In this document: one piece after another, positions 45,563 to 54,979 of the stretch
Numbering within the stretch: position 1 is the stretch's first letter
How the letters are laid out: every line of letters starts with the position of its first letter
Assembly (NCBI RefSeq): GCF_000224005.2
Contig: NZ_CP007031.1
Span: 1,455,001-1,519,000 of the forward strand
Reading direction: 5' to 3'
DNA length: 64,000 bases
DNA from: Marichromatium purpuratum 984
GTDB lineage: Bacteria > Pseudomonadota > Gammaproteobacteria > Chromatiales > Chromatiaceae
Made by a program: the position numbers and the translations under genes
The notes under the pieces: model-generated
Seen by the model: only the letters and a program-made list of their open reading frames with translations
What the model was told of the DNA's origin: nothing
Databases searched by the model: none

Positions 45563-47068
45563 TCAGGCGACCGCGTCGTGTGGGTCGTCGAGACGGGGGA
45601 AGTACTTGTCGATGAGCTGCTGCTTCATCAACAGGTCTGCGGGCTCGAAGCACTCGGCCAAGGTCTGCCAGCAGAGATCGAGCGCGGCCTCGAGCGGCAG
45701 GCTGACCTCGATGTTCATGAAGCGCTCACGGAACAGCCGACCGAACCTGAGCAGGCGGTGGTCGAATTCGGAGAGTTCGAAGGCCATCGCCTGTTTCTGC
45801 TCGGCGTCGCGAGCGCCGGAGTAGAAACGGATCATGGTGTTCATGATCTGGCCGTGGTCCTCGCGGGTGACCTTGCCGATGACGTGCTGCTTGAGTCGCG
45901 ACAGCGACCCGAAGGGGTCGATGACGCCATCGTGTAGATAGAACTGCCCCTCGGTGATGTAGCCGGTGTTGTCCGGGACCGGATGGGTGACGTCGTCGCC
46001 GGGCATGGTGGTGACCGAGAGGATGGTCAGCGAGCCGCCGTCCTTGTAGTCGGCGGCCTTCTCGTAGCGGCGCGCGAGCTGGGAGTAGAGGTCGCCCATA
46101 TAGCCTCGGTTCGAGGGGACAGACTCCATCGCGATGCCGACCTCCTTCATGGCGTCGGCATAGGCGGTCATGTCGGTGAGGAGCACCAGCACCCGCTTGC
46201 CTTCCTCGACGGCGAAGCGCTCGGCCACCGCCAGCGCCATGTCCGGCACCAGCAGCCGCTCGACCACGGGGTCGGAGGCGAGGTTGACGAACATCACCGT
46301 GCGGGCGAACACGCCGGCATCCTCGAAGCGGCGCAGGAAGTAGTGATAGTCGTCGAAGATCAGGCCGAGGCCGCCGAACACCACGATGTCGGCGTCGGCC
46401 TGGATGCCGATGCGCGCGAGCAGCTGGTTGTAGGGCTCGCCGGCGACCGAGAAGATGGGGATCTTCTGGCTCTCGACCAGCGAGTTGAAGACGTCGATCA
46501 TCGGCACGTCGGTGCGGATCATCTTCGAGGCGAGCAGGCGGCGCGCGGGGTTGGCCGGCGGACCACCGATGTCGAGCTTGGGATCCTGGGAGAGGTCGGG
46601 GGCGGTGTCGAAGGGCTCGCCGTCGCCGCGGAACACCCGCCCGAGGATATTGGCCGAATAGGTGACCTGCATCGGGTGGCCGAGGAAGCGCACCGAGGCC
46701 TCGGTGGACAGCCCCTTGGTGCCGGCGAAGACCTGCAGCGAGACCAGGTCGCGGTCGATGCGGATGGCGCGCGCCAGCGAGCTGAAGCCGCCGCCGGGAT
46801 CCTCGACCAGCGCCAGGTCGTCGAAGGCGACACGGGTCTGGGTGTTGCCGCCGCGAGTCGGGACCCTCACCTTGAGGATGTCACCGACGATTTCGACGAC
46901 CTTGGAGTAGCGAACCAGGGTTTGGGTCACCTTGAGGGTCTCCGTGCTGGTCTGGCGCGGGGCGGGTGCCTCGGGCCTGCTCGTCGTCGATGGTATCAGC
47001 ATCGTCTCGATGGCTCCAGCTGGCGGCGGCCCGCCCCGCGCGCGCGCGATGGCTCTGGAATGCTTCAT
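45563..47068 (-). CDS. atpB: V-type ATPase regulatory subunit B
   Basis: A 501-residue non-catalytic nucleotide-binding subunit. In place of a P-loop it has SVAGEPYNQLLARI, the expected degenerate sequence, plus VLLTDMTAYADAM and PSNRGYMGDLYSQLA. The N-terminus before VTQTLVRYSKVVEIVGD is about 45 residues longer than usual and of low complexity; a start at the internal ATG 47002 is equally possible. It is the first gene of the operon. Confidence 0.93.
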   Translation of the reverse strand: MKHSRAIARARGGPPPAGAIETMLIPSTTSRPEAPAPRQTSTETLKVTQTLVRYSKVVEIVGDILKVRVPTRGGNTQTRVAFDDLALVEDPGGGFSSLARAIRIDRDLVSLQVFAGTKGLSTEASVRFLGHPMQVTYSANILGRVFRGDGEPFDTAPDLSQDPKLDIGGPPANPARRLLASKMIRTDVPMIDVFNSLVESQKIPIFSVAGEPYNQLLARIGIQADADIVVFGGLGLIFDDYHYFLRRFEDAGVFARTVMFVNLASDPVVERLLVPDMALAVAERFAVEEGKRVLVLLTDMTAYADAMKEVGIAMESVPSNRGYMGDLYSQLARRYEKAADYKDGGSLTILSVTTMPGDDVTHPVPDNTGYITEGQFYLHDGVIDPFGSLSRLKQHVIGKVTREDHGQIMNTMIRFYSGARDAEQKQAMAFELSEFDHRLLRFGRLFRERFMNIEVSLPLEAALDLCWQTLAECFEPADLLMKQQLIDKYFPRLDDPHDAVA

Positions 47069-47504
47069 CCAAGGCTCTCAGCGCCTCGTGTTTTTCTTGT
47101 CGAAACATACGTCTGTAGACGCCAGGGCCGGTTTTTCACGGTCTGCTGTCGGGTGTGTTCGGGCAGACGAGTGGCGCCTCTCCAGGCTTGACAAGCAAGG
47201 TGCCGGACGCCAGAAACAGGTGAGCGACCCTGCTCCTCGGGGCGAGATTTAACAAAGGGGTCTGACTTTAAGGGTTGGCCAGGGCGTATCCTGCCGAGAG
47301 ACCGGGGTGGGTGCGCAGTCACCGAGGGCGCGTCACGCGTTGACTGGGGTGGACGACATCGCGGGCGTGCGGTGTGGAACAAGTCGTCGGAGACGAACAT
47401 CACGTTGACGACCCGGGCGTGCGCGACACCCGACAGTCCGTCGTGACTGGCGATGGGTGCGCGAGTCTTGCAACAACGGATCGAGCGATTTCCGACGAGT
47501 ATCC
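47069..47504. other. Intergenic region between the V-ATPase operon and the hybrid kinase
   Basis: A 436-bp divergent intergenic region that must hold the V-ATPase promoter. A TTGACA lies at 47188-47193 on the + strand, but the matching -10 is poor. On the minus strand TTAAAG and TTAAAT occur near 47246-47272. The stretch at 47246-47273 reads AAAGGGGTCTGAC followed by TTTAAGG, resembling palindromic fragments seen near REP-associated transposases. No convincing ORF or RNA gene was found. Confidence 0.5.
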
Positions 47505-50354
47505 ATGGCATGGCTTTTTCGACTTGGCGAGCGCGGGGCCCGTAAGTCCGCGGACGTCGAAGCCTTTTTCGAGAACCTGGTGCGTCAGCTCCCCGACCCC
47601 ACCTGGGTCAAGGACCTGGATGGCCGCTACCTGTACTGCAACCCTGCCTTCGAGCAGCACTTCGGGATCACCGCCGAGCAGGCGATCGGGTGTGCCGATG
47701 CCGACCTGTTCCCGTCGGGGTTTGCCACCGCGCTCGGCGAGCAGACCGCTGCGGTGCTCGGTGAGGGGGGCGAGTCACGCCGCGACCAACGTCTCGAGGG
47801 GGCCGAGGGTGGCGAGTCGCGCTGGTTCGAGATCAGTTGTGCGCTCTTGTGCGATGAGCGGGGGCGGCGATTCGCGCTGCTCGGCAGCGCGCGCGATGTC
47901 ACCGAACGTCGTCGTGCCGCCGAGGCGGCCTGGGATACCGAGACCCGGTTCCACGCCTTGTTCGAGCAGGTCGAGGCGATCTCGGTGCAGGGCTACGATC
48001 GCAACCGCCGGGTAATCTACTGGAACCCGGCCAGCGAGGTGCTCTACGGCTATCGCCCGGCCGAGGCGCTTGGCGTCAAGCTCGAAGACCTGATCATCCC
48101 CGAGGCGCTGCGCCACTACGTGATCAGCGCCGTCGACTCCTGGGTCCACGGTGCTCCGGTTCCCCCGGCCGGGGAGATGACTCTGCGTCGCGCCGACGGC
48201 TCGCCGGCGCACGTCTTCTCCAGTCACGTGATGTTGCGCGGTCCGGACGGCGAGCCGCAGATGTATTGCGTCGATATCGACCTGAGTGAGCGCAAGGCCG
48301 CCGAGGAACACATCCGCAAGCTCTCCCTGGCGATCGAACAGAGCCCGGAGAGCATCGCCATCACCGACCCCGATGGCACTATCGAGTATGTCAACGAGGC
48401 TTTCGTGCACAACAGCGGCTATGCCCGCGAGGCGCTGATCGGCGCCAACCCGCGCATCCTCCAGTCGGGGCGTACGCCGCGCTCGGTCTATCGCGATCTC
48501 TGGGCCACGCTGGCCCGTGGCGAGGTGTGGCGCGGCGAGTTCGTCAACCGCCGTCAGGATGGCAGCGAATACATCGAGATGGCGGTGATCGCGCCGATCC
48601 GTCAGCCCGACGGGCGCATCACCCACTATGTCGCGGTCAAGGAGGACGTCACCGAGAAGAAGCGTATCGCCGAGGAACTCGAGCGCTATCGCGACCATCT
48701 CGAGGAGCTGGTCGCGGCGCGCACTCGTCAGCTCTCCGAGGCGCGTGAGCGCGCCGAGGAAGCCAGCCGGGCCAAGAGCGCCTTTCTCGCCAACATGAGC
48801 CACGAGATCCGCTCGCCGATGAACGCCATCCTCGGGTTGACTTACCTGCTCGGGCGCGAGATGGCAACGCCGCAGCAGCGTGCCACCCTGGCCAAGATCA
48901 AGGGGGCAGCCAATCACCTGTTGTCGATCATCAACGACATCCTCGATGTCTCCAAGATCGAGGCCGGTAAGCTCACGCTGGAGAACCACGACTTCGCCAT
49001 CGCCGAGCTGTTCAACCAGGTCGAGGCATTGGTCCAGGCGCAGGCCGCGGCCAAGGGGTTGGCGCTCGACTGCAAGGCCGAGGGACTGCCGGCGGTGCTC
49101 CATGGCGACAGTACGCGACTGCGTCAGGCACTGCTCAACTATCTGGGCAATGCGATCAAGTTCACCCACGAGGGCCGCATCCTGCTGCGTGCCGAGGTCC
49201 TCGAGACCCGTGGCAGGCGACTGTTGATCCGCTTTGCCGTCACCGATACCGGGATCGGCATCGAGTCGGCCGATCTCAAGCAGCTGTTCCAGCCCTTCAC
49301 CCAGGTCGACAATTCCGCCACCCGTCGTTATTCGGGCAGTGGACTGGGGTTGGCGATCACTCGCCGGCTGGCGCTGATGATGGGAGGGCAGACCGGGGTC
49401 GAGAGCGTTCCCGGCAAGGGCAGCACCTTCTGGTTCACCGCCTGGCTCGGTCAGGCCGAGAATCAGGATTTGGTCGAACTCGGCATGCCGTGCGAGGAGG
49501 CGGACGCCGCGGCGCGGCTGAGCGAGCAGCACCGCGGTGCCCGGATCCTGCTGGTGGAGGACAATCTGGTCAATCAGGAGGTCGCCGCCGAGATCCTCAA
49601 GGACGTCGGGCTGGAGGTCGACGTCGCCAACAATGGTCGCGAGGCGGTGACCATGGCGCGGCGCGTTCACTACGACCTGGTCCTGATGGATCTGCAGATG
49701 CCCGAGATGGACGGGCTCGAGGCCACCCGACGGTTGCGTCGATTGCCAGGCTGGGAGGAGCGCCCGATCATCGCGATGACGGCCAATGCCTATGATGACG
49801 ACCGGCGCCGTTGCGAGGCGGCGGGGATGAACGGCCATGTCTCCAAGCCGGTCGACCCCCAAACCCTCTATGCCACCCTGCTCGACTGGCTCTCGCGCAC
49901 CATGACCCGGACACCGAGCACTCCCGCGCCGAGCGGTGTTGTGCACGGAGGGGCGGAGAGGCGCGAGGAGAAGGTCGCCACCGGCGACGTCCTGGAGCGG
50001 CTCGCGCAGCTCGGTCATGTCGATCTGAGCTTTGCTCTCAGGAGCCTGCATGGCAAGCGCGAGGTCTATACGCGATTGGTCGGCATGTACGCGGAGCATC
50101 ATCGCGAGGATCTCGCCCGGCTGCGCCAGGCGTTGCAGTCGGGCGATCGCGATCAGGCGCGGCGGCTCGCGCATGCATTGAGCGGTGTCGCCGGGACCCT
50201 GGGGTTCGTCGAGTTGCAGCGGTTGTGCCGCACTCTCGACGTCGCGCTGCGCGATGAGACCGAGATCGAGATACTCGAGGTGTCGCTGGCGCGCGCCGAG
50301 GTCCTCCAGGGGCAGCTGCTCGCGGCGATCGTCGCCGCTCCCGAGCGCGGCTGA
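47505..50354 (+). CDS. Hybrid sensor histidine kinase (3 PAS, HisKA, HATPase, REC, HPt)
   Basis: About 949 residues, apparently soluble (no clear TM helix). In order: three PAS domains (about 20-135, 145-265, 270-390), coiled coil, HisKA with His433 in [10 protein letters not shown], HATPase_c with [17 protein letters not shown] and GSGLGLAI, receiver with Asp729 in [13 protein letters not shown] and Lys in SKPVD, and a C-terminal HPt with His890 in [12 protein letters not shown]. In the HPt the usual Lys three residues after the His is Ser. Phosphorelay output and signal are unknown; no response regulator is adjacent. ATG 47505 preferred over the in-frame codon at 47457; ribosome binding site weak. 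Confidence 0.88.
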   Translation: MAWLFRLGERGARKSADVEAFFENLVRQLPDPTWVKDLDGRYLYCNPAFEQHFGITAEQAIGCADADLFPSGFATALGEQTAAVLGEGGESRRDQRLEGAEGGESRWFEISCALLCDERGRRFALLGSARDVTERRRAAEAAWDTETRFHALFEQVEAISVQGYDRNRRVIYWNPASEVLYGYRPAEALGVKLEDLIIPEALRHYVISAVDSWVHGAPVPPAGEMTLRRADGSPAHVFSSHVMLRGPDGEPQMYCVDIDLSERKAAEEHIRKLSLAIEQSPESIAITDPDGTIEYVNEAFVHNSGYAREALIGANPRILQSGRTPRSVYRDLWATLARGEVWRGEFVNRRQDGSEYIEMAVIAPIRQPDGRITHYVAVKEDVTEKKRIAEELERYRDHLEELVAARTRQLSEARERAEEASRAKSAFLANMSHEIRSPMNAILGLTYLLGREMATPQQRATLAKIKGAANHLLSIINDILDVSKIEAGKLTLENHDFAIAELFNQVEALVQAQAAAKGLALDCKAEGLPAVLHGDSTRLRQALLNYLGNAIKFTHEGRILLRAEVLETRGRRLLIRFAVTDTGIGIESADLKQLFQPFTQVDNSATRRYSGSGLGLAITRRLALMMGGQTGVESVPGKGSTFWFTAWLGQAENQDLVELGMPCEEADAAARLSEQHRGARILLVEDNLVNQEVAAEILKDVGLEVDVANNGREAVTMARRVHYDLVLMDLQMPEMDGLEATRRLRRLPGWEERPIIAMTANAYDDDRRRCEAAGMNGHVSKPVDPQTLYATLLDWLSRTMTRTPSTPAPSGVVHGGAERREEKVATGDVLERLAQLGHVDLSFALRSLHGKREVYTRLVGMYAEHHREDLARLRQALQSGDRDQARRLAHALSGVAGTLGFVELQRLCRTLDVALRDETEIEILEVSLARAEVLQGQLLAAIVAAPERG

Positions 50355-50381
50355 GTTCGACCGGAGCGCCGCGGCGAGCGC

Positions 50382-52538
50382 TCAGCGCTGTTCGGTGAAC
50401 ACCGTCAGCAGACGTCGGGCGAGCAGGGTCAGCCCGACGATCAGCGCCAGCGCCAGGGTGAGCAGCAGGAACTGCTCGGGACCGGCGCGGCGCAGCAATG
50501 CCATCAACCCCTCGGCGAACACCGCCATCGCCGCCACCCCGGGCAGCATGCCGATGAGGGTGCCGATGGCGTAGTCGCGCAGGCGGATGTGCGAGGCTCC
50601 GGCGAGCAGGTTGAGCAGGGTGAAGGGGGCGACCGGGACGATGCGCACGGCGATGATGGTGAGGATGCCGCGTCGCGCCAGGCGCTCGCTGAGACGGTGG
50701 ATGCGCCCGCCGGCGAGCCGGTCGACGGCGGGTCGGCCGAGATAGGCGCCGAGCCCGTAGGTCGCGAGCGCCGCGAGCAGCGAGCCGAGCAGGGCATAGC
50801 TGGCCCCGGCCAGGGGGCCGTAGACCAGCGCGGTGACCAGGATCAGCAGGGTCACCGGGATCGCCAGCAGACTGCCGACGACGAAACCCGCAAGCACCAG
50901 CGCCGGCCCCCAGGGGGCGTGGAGCTGATCGGTCAGTTGCGTGGCGAGCTGCTGTGGGTCGAGTGATTCGCCCACCCCGCTCCAGCGCCAGAGGATCGCC
51001 AGCGCAGCGAGCAGCGCGACCAGCGCGATCCCGAACCTGAGCCGGCGCCGCGCGTGCGGCAGGTGACGACGCCCGACCACGGCATCGCCGACATCGAGGA
51101 CGTTGAGCGGGCGCTTGGGGTCGATCAGCCGCTCGTCGGGGAGCTGGCGCTTCCATTCCGGGTCGACGGCGCCTTCCAGCGGGGTCAGGGTATTGCGCCC
51201 CGGGGGGATGTCGGCGCGGATCGATTCGATCGCCCCGATCAGTCCACCGGCCTTCCGTTCGGCGCTTGCCAGGTGTTGCGGCTCGCAGCCGAGCAGGTTG
51301 CCGATGAGTTCGCGGCGCAGCGCGGCGATACGCGCCCGTCCCTCCTCCTCGCCGACCTCGAGACAGAGATCGCACTCGGTATCCAGCCCCATCGATCGAT
51401 TGCTGAGATTGGCCGATCCGACCCGCAACCAGCGGTCGTCGACGATCGCCAGCTTGGCGTGGACCATCAGGCAGCCGCTCTCGAGGCCGGGAACCTCGGG
51501 GTGGTAGACGCGCAGTCGAGCGTGCCGGTCGGCCTCGCGCAGGCGCTCGAGCTGACGGGCACGAAGAATGTCCATGGTGTGCTGTTCGAGCCAGGCGCCA
51601 GTCTCGTGTGGCAGCACGATCACCACCTCCGGGCCCTGCGTCTCGCCGAGGCGTTCGCACAGCGCGCTGCACAGGGTGGTCGAGGTCAGGTACTGGTTCT
51701 CGAGATAGATCAACCGCTCGGCGCGTGCGAACAGCGCCAGATAGAGCTGCTCGACCTCGCGCACCTCCTGCTCCGGCGCTTGGTTGTCGCGCGCCGGCTG
51801 CTGCGGCCGGGTGCGGACGATGGCGCAGGGCTGGTCGTGCAGCAGCGCAGCGACCCCTTCGGGCCAGGGGTCGTGCTCCGGTGGTGGGCTCGGCGCGGGC
51901 GTCTCCTCGCCGCAGCGCGCCCAGCGCGTGCGCGCCAGCTCGGCGAGCGCGCCGGCGCTCTCGCCGTCGACCATCAACTGCAGGTCGTGGAAGGGCGGGT
52001 AGGGTTTGCCGTCGGGGTCGCGTCGGCGGGCGTCCTCGGCCTGGTGCGCGCTGCTGTCCCAGCGCCATTTGCCGAGGTCGAAGCCGCCGCAGAAGGCCAG
52101 TGCGTCGTCGATGACCACCAGCTTCTGGTGGTGACTGGCCGCCAGCGGATGATTGTCATCGAGGGCGAAGTGCAGGCGAGGGTGCTGGCGCCAGGGGTGG
52201 ATGCCGAAGAGCAGCGGTTCGCGCTCGAGCGCGTAGATCGGCGCATAGTCCCAGAGCAGGATCCAGGCCTCAAGCCCGGGGGTGCGTTCGAGCAGGGCAT
52301 GGAGCAGCTCGCCGAGTCGGGTCGGCAGCCCGTCGCCGGGGTCCTCGCGCACCAGCTCGAGCTGACTGTGCAGGTCCCAGCCGAGGATCAGGATGCGATG
52401 CCGGGCATCGATCAGTGCCCGGCGCAGGGTGGCGAAGTAGCGTTCGCCATCGATCAGTGGAGCCAGACGGCGGGTGCCGGTGATCTGCCAGCAGGTCTCG
52501 CCGGGTATCAGCACTGGGTTGGGCGCGTGACGTTCCAT
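50382..52538 (-). CDS. Phospholipase D-family protein fused to a VTT/TVP38 membrane domain
   Basis: A 718-residue fusion. The N-terminal two-thirds has two HKD motifs: HQKLVVID (His137, Lys139, Asp144) and HAKLAIVD (His360, Lys362, Asp367), as in PLDs and cardiolipin synthase-like enzymes. The C-terminal part (about 493-718) has six or so TM helices of the VTT/DedA-like type, with IPVTLLILVTALVYGPLAG and RIVPVAPFTLLNLLAGASHI. It probably acts on phospholipids at the inner membrane. It is 6 bp after the endonuclease/phosphatase-family gene on the same strand, a recurrent pairing. Confidence 0.88.
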   Translation of the reverse strand: MERHAPNPVLIPGETCWQITGTRRLAPLIDGERYFATLRRALIDARHRILILGWDLHSQLELVREDPGDGLPTRLGELLHALLERTPGLEAWILLWDYAPIYALEREPLLFGIHPWRQHPRLHFALDDNHPLAASHHQKLVVIDDALAFCGGFDLGKWRWDSSAHQAEDARRRDPDGKPYPPFHDLQLMVDGESAGALAELARTRWARCGEETPAPSPPPEHDPWPEGVAALLHDQPCAIVRTRPQQPARDNQAPEQEVREVEQLYLALFARAERLIYLENQYLTSTTLCSALCERLGETQGPEVVIVLPHETGAWLEQHTMDILRARQLERLREADRHARLRVYHPEVPGLESGCLMVHAKLAIVDDRWLRVGSANLSNRSMGLDTECDLCLEVGEEEGRARIAALRRELIGNLLGCEPQHLASAERKAGGLIGAIESIRADIPPGRNTLTPLEGAVDPEWKRQLPDERLIDPKRPLNVLDVGDAVVGRRHLPHARRRLRFGIALVALLAALAILWRWSGVGESLDPQQLATQLTDQLHAPWGPALVLAGFVVGSLLAIPVTLLILVTALVYGPLAGASYALLGSLLAALATYGLGAYLGRPAVDRLAGGRIHRLSERLARRGILTIIAVRIVPVAPFTLLNLLAGASHIRLRDYAIGTLIGMLPGVAAMAVFAEGLMALLRRAGPEQFLLLTLALALIVGLTLLARRLLTVFTEQR

Positions 52539-52544
52539 CGGGGG

Positions 52545-53279
52545 TCATCCTGTTCGGGTGGCGCGCGGCAGCGCCAGTTCTGCGTGGAGTGGCAGGTGGT
52601 CGGAGGCGATGCGGGCGCGTGGGTCGCAGCAGCGTTCGAGTCGCTGCAGCAGCCCCGCCGGTCGGGCCCAGACGCGATCGAGCGCGAGCAGCGGCCAGGC
52701 GGCGGGGAAGCTGGCGAGCCTCGGGCTGGGGCCGAGCAGCCGGGAGAGCTGGCGCTCGGTCCGTGCCAGTGGCCACCAGGTGTTGAAGTCGCCCAGTACC
52801 ACCAGAGGGGCGGGTGAGTCGCTGATCCAGGGGCGCAGGCGTTCGACCTGGCGACGCCGCTCCCAGGTCTTCAGCCCGAGATGGGTGGCGAGACAGCGCA
52901 GCGCGGTGCCGTGCGCGGTGCGCAGGTCGGCGACGATGGCACCGCGCGGCTCGCGCCGGCGTTCGCTGAGGTCGAGGCGGGTGAGTGCGATGACCGGCAG
53001 CCGGGTGAGCAGGGCGTTGCCGTAGTGACGCTCGGGGGTGAGGATGGTCGGGCCGGGAATGGCGTGATAGTCGCCCAGTTGCGCCAGCTCGTGCATCTGT
53101 GCCGAGGGGGCTTGCGCTGTCGGGGTCGAGTCAACCTCCTGGAGCGCGACCAGGTCGGCATCGAGCGCGCGCAGCACCGTGGCAATGCGTCCGAGGTCGC
53201 GGCGACCATCGCGGCCGATCCCACTGTGGATGTTGTAGGTGACCACACGCAGCCGCTGGCGCGGGTCCTGGTCGGCCAT
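52545..53279 (-). CDS. Endonuclease/exonuclease/phosphatase family protein
   Basis: A soluble EEP-fold hydrolase of about 244 residues with no signal peptide. Motifs in order: VVTYNIHSGIG (Asn metal ligand), LVALQEVDS (Glu ligand), YGNALLTRLP, CLATHLGL, VLGDFNTWW (Asp/Asn) and the terminal ASDHLPLHAEL (Asp-His). It is probably a phosphodiesterase or lipid phosphatase working with the adjacent PLD-VTT protein; substrate unknown. The start is uncertain among ATGs at 53294, 53282 and 53279. Confidence 0.85.
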   Translation of the reverse strand: MADQDPRQRLRVVTYNIHSGIGRDGRRDLGRIATVLRALDADLVALQEVDSTPTAQAPSAQMHELAQLGDYHAIPGPTILTPERHYGNALLTRLPVIALTRLDLSERRREPRGAIVADLRTAHGTALRCLATHLGLKTWERRRQVERLRPWISDSPAPLVVLGDFNTWWPLARTERQLSRLLGPSPRLASFPAAWPLLALDRVWARPAGLLQRLERCCDPRARIASDHLPLHAELALPRATRTG

Positions 53280-53418
53280 CATGTTCCATGACATGGCTGC
53301 CGCGTGGCGTGATTCAACCGCAGCCACGTCGTCCCCGGGCCGGCTCCCCTATACTGTGGGCAGACGAAAAGGATGTCGCAAGGCGTGTTGGTTCAGCGTC
53401 AGCGCAGGAGTGAGCACC

Positions 53419-53763
53419 ATGATCGATGTCCCGGTTTCGGTTCCCTTCGTCCCCAGCGGCGCGCGCCCGAGCATGTCGGAGCGGCTCGGACTCGGGCGGC
53501 TGGCCACCCGCCCCGAGTCGACGCGCCCGGTCAACGATCCCGAGGCGGTCGGCCCGCGTCGCCCGAGCGGTGAGCAGGCGCGCGACGGCGCGGCGCTGGG
53601 TGGCGAGATTGGCGCCCGCGTCCGGCTCGCGCTCGAGGCCGGGGAGTACACCGCCGAGCCCGCTTCCACGACCGTGCAGACGAGCGGGGAGGCACGTTTG
53701 AGCGCGGCGCTGGATCCCGGGCCGGCGCCGCCGGCGCGCGGGTCGTTCGACGCCGAGGCCTGA
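53419..53763 (+). CDS. Unrecognised 114-residue protein
   Basis: AGGAG 8 bp before the ATG gives good support for translation. The protein starts MIDVPVSVPFVPSGARPSMS and is rich in Arg, Pro, Ala, Gly and Glu. It has no signal peptide or TM helix and appears largely disordered, with one short helix-prone segment (LGGEIGARVRLALEAGEY). No family is recognised. It lies between a divergent phospholipase unit and a convergent ComFB gene, at the edge of the flagellar/c-di-GMP cluster. Confidence 0.6.
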   Translation: MIDVPVSVPFVPSGARPSMSERLGLGRLATRPESTRPVNDPEAVGPRRPSGEQARDGAALGGEIGARVRLALEAGEYTAEPASTTVQTSGEARLSAALDPGPAPPARGSFDAEA

Positions 53764-53778
53764 GCCTCGCCGTCGGGC

Positions 53779-54063
53779 TCAGTCTTCCTCGTGGGTGCGC
53801 GGTGTGCGGCGCCGGCGGGTGGTCTCGAAGGCGAAGGCCACGGCATCCGCGACCTCCTCGGCCATGCGCGAGCGTTCCTCGTCGCTCTGGTGCGAGGCGA
53901 AGTCGATGCTGTGGCGTACGTAGCGTGGTGGCAGATAATTGAGCGCGACGCAGGCGAGATCGTCGAAGTAGCCCGCGTCGAAGGTTTCGCCGCGCTCGGC
54001 GAGCAGCTCGCTGATACGCGCGGCGACCAGGCGTTCATAGTGATTCTCGATGCTGGAGAGCAT
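53779..54063 (-). CDS. ComFB family protein
   Basis: A 94-residue soluble protein of the late-competence ComFB family. Shared features are the N-terminal IENHYERLVAARI and the core DDLACVALNYLPPRYVRHSIDF, with the Cys and LPPRY element conserved. ComFB proteins have been reported as c-di-nucleotide receptors in cyanobacteria and Bacillus and influence motility or competence. Its place beside a PilZ-like protein and FleQ fits a motility signalling role, an inference. Divergent from the PilZ gene. Confidence 0.85.
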   Translation of the reverse strand: MLSSIENHYERLVAARISELLAERGETFDAGYFDDLACVALNYLPPRYVRHSIDFASHQSDEERSRMAEEVADAVAFAFETTRRRRTPRTHEED

Positions 54064-54222
54064 GGCGGTCGACTCCGGTTCTGCCTATCGGGATGGCGCC
54101 GGCCCCGGGTGGGCACGATGCACCATGGATCGGCGCTATCTTAGCCGAAGCCTCGCGATCGCGACCATGGCGCGGGGCGCCGTCGTTCGTCAGGTTCCGA
54201 GTTCGACCCCAAAGGAGCGAAG

Positions 54223-54759
54223 ATGCGCGATCGACACGGCTCGACCGATACCACCATCCCCGCTGCGTGGCGGGGGGTGCTGGGCGAGGGCCTGGCCGTT
54301 ACCCTGGTGCTGGCGCTGGCGCCGAGCCGGCGCGCCCCGACCCTGGCGGAGTCGGGGATTCGGCTGCTCGATGCCATTGCGATGCTTGAGGACGGCAGGC
54401 GCGGTGGGCGCGACGAGACGCCCTCGCTGGAGTTGCAGCGCCTCGAGGCGAAGGTCGATCTGCTGATGCAGTTGCTCTCGACCTGGATGCAGGAACAGCT
54501 CCCGGCGCCGGTGAGCGCGACGCTGAGCGCCGAGGGGGTGGTGCTGCCTGCCGCGCTGCTCGAGACCACCGATGATCGGCTCGAGTTCTACCCCTCGGCC
54601 GCCTTCGCCCAGCCCCTGGTGCTCGGCCTCGAGGCGGTCTGCGAACTCGATGGCGTGATGGGCGCGCGCTGGTGCTTCAGTGATGACGGACTGCGCGAGG
54701 CGCTGGGGCGTTGGGTGTTTCGGATGCATCGGCGCGCGGTGGCGCGGGCGCGGCGCTAG
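54223..54759 (+). CDS. PilZ domain-like protein with N-terminal helical segment
   Basis: A 178-residue protein. A helical N-terminal part (about residues 25-95) includes a leucine-rich heptad segment LQRLEAKVDLLMQLLSTWM. A C-terminal beta-type PilZ-like domain follows (about 97-178, SATLSAEGVVLPAALLE). The c-di-GMP signature RxxxR is absent and the (D/N)xSxxG element is reduced to LSAEG, as in non-canonical tetrameric PilZ proteins, so c-di-GMP binding is doubtful. AAAGGAG is 6 bp before the ATG. Likely part of the flagellar or pilus control set beside FleQ. Confidence 0.72.
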   Translation: MRDRHGSTDTTIPAAWRGVLGEGLAVTLVLALAPSRRAPTLAESGIRLLDAIAMLEDGRRGGRDETPSLELQRLEAKVDLLMQLLSTWMQEQLPAPVSATLSAEGVVLPAALLETTDDRLEFYPSAAFAQPLVLGLEAVCELDGVMGARWCFSDDGLREALGRWVFRMHRRAVARARR

Positions 54760-54804
54760 AGTGGGCGATAGCGCGCCTTCGGTCGCACCACGGGGGGCGC
54801 GTGC

Positions 54805-54833
54805 TTGACAGTGGCCGACGCGGACGTTAGAAA
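54805..54833 (+). promoter_or_regulatory. Sigma-70-type promoter for the fleQ-like gene, overlapping a FleQ-like box
   Basis: TTGACA (54805-54810), 17-bp spacer, TAGAAA (54828-54833; four of six to consensus). GTTAGAAACTCGAC at 54826-54839 covers the -10 and matches about 9 of 14 positions of the FleQ consensus GTCaNTAAAttGAC, suggesting autoregulation. The leader to the start at 54980 would be about 140 nt. Confidence 0.5.
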
Positions 54834-54979
54834 CTCGACGCTCCATCAAGAATCGCGATGCGCCCTCTCCGGAGCAAACAGCAAGCCGGTTCGGCGGCCG
54901 TCTGCTCGCCTTCCGCGTGTCGCGGTCGCGAGTGTCACGAGCGCGGGGCTGCGTTCACCGCGGAAGGATTGCGTTTACG

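Noticed and set aside
47188-47216. TTGACA as a -35 for the hybrid kinase
   Set aside because: The sequence at the -10 position (CAGAAA) is a poor match and it lies about 300 bp from the start codon.
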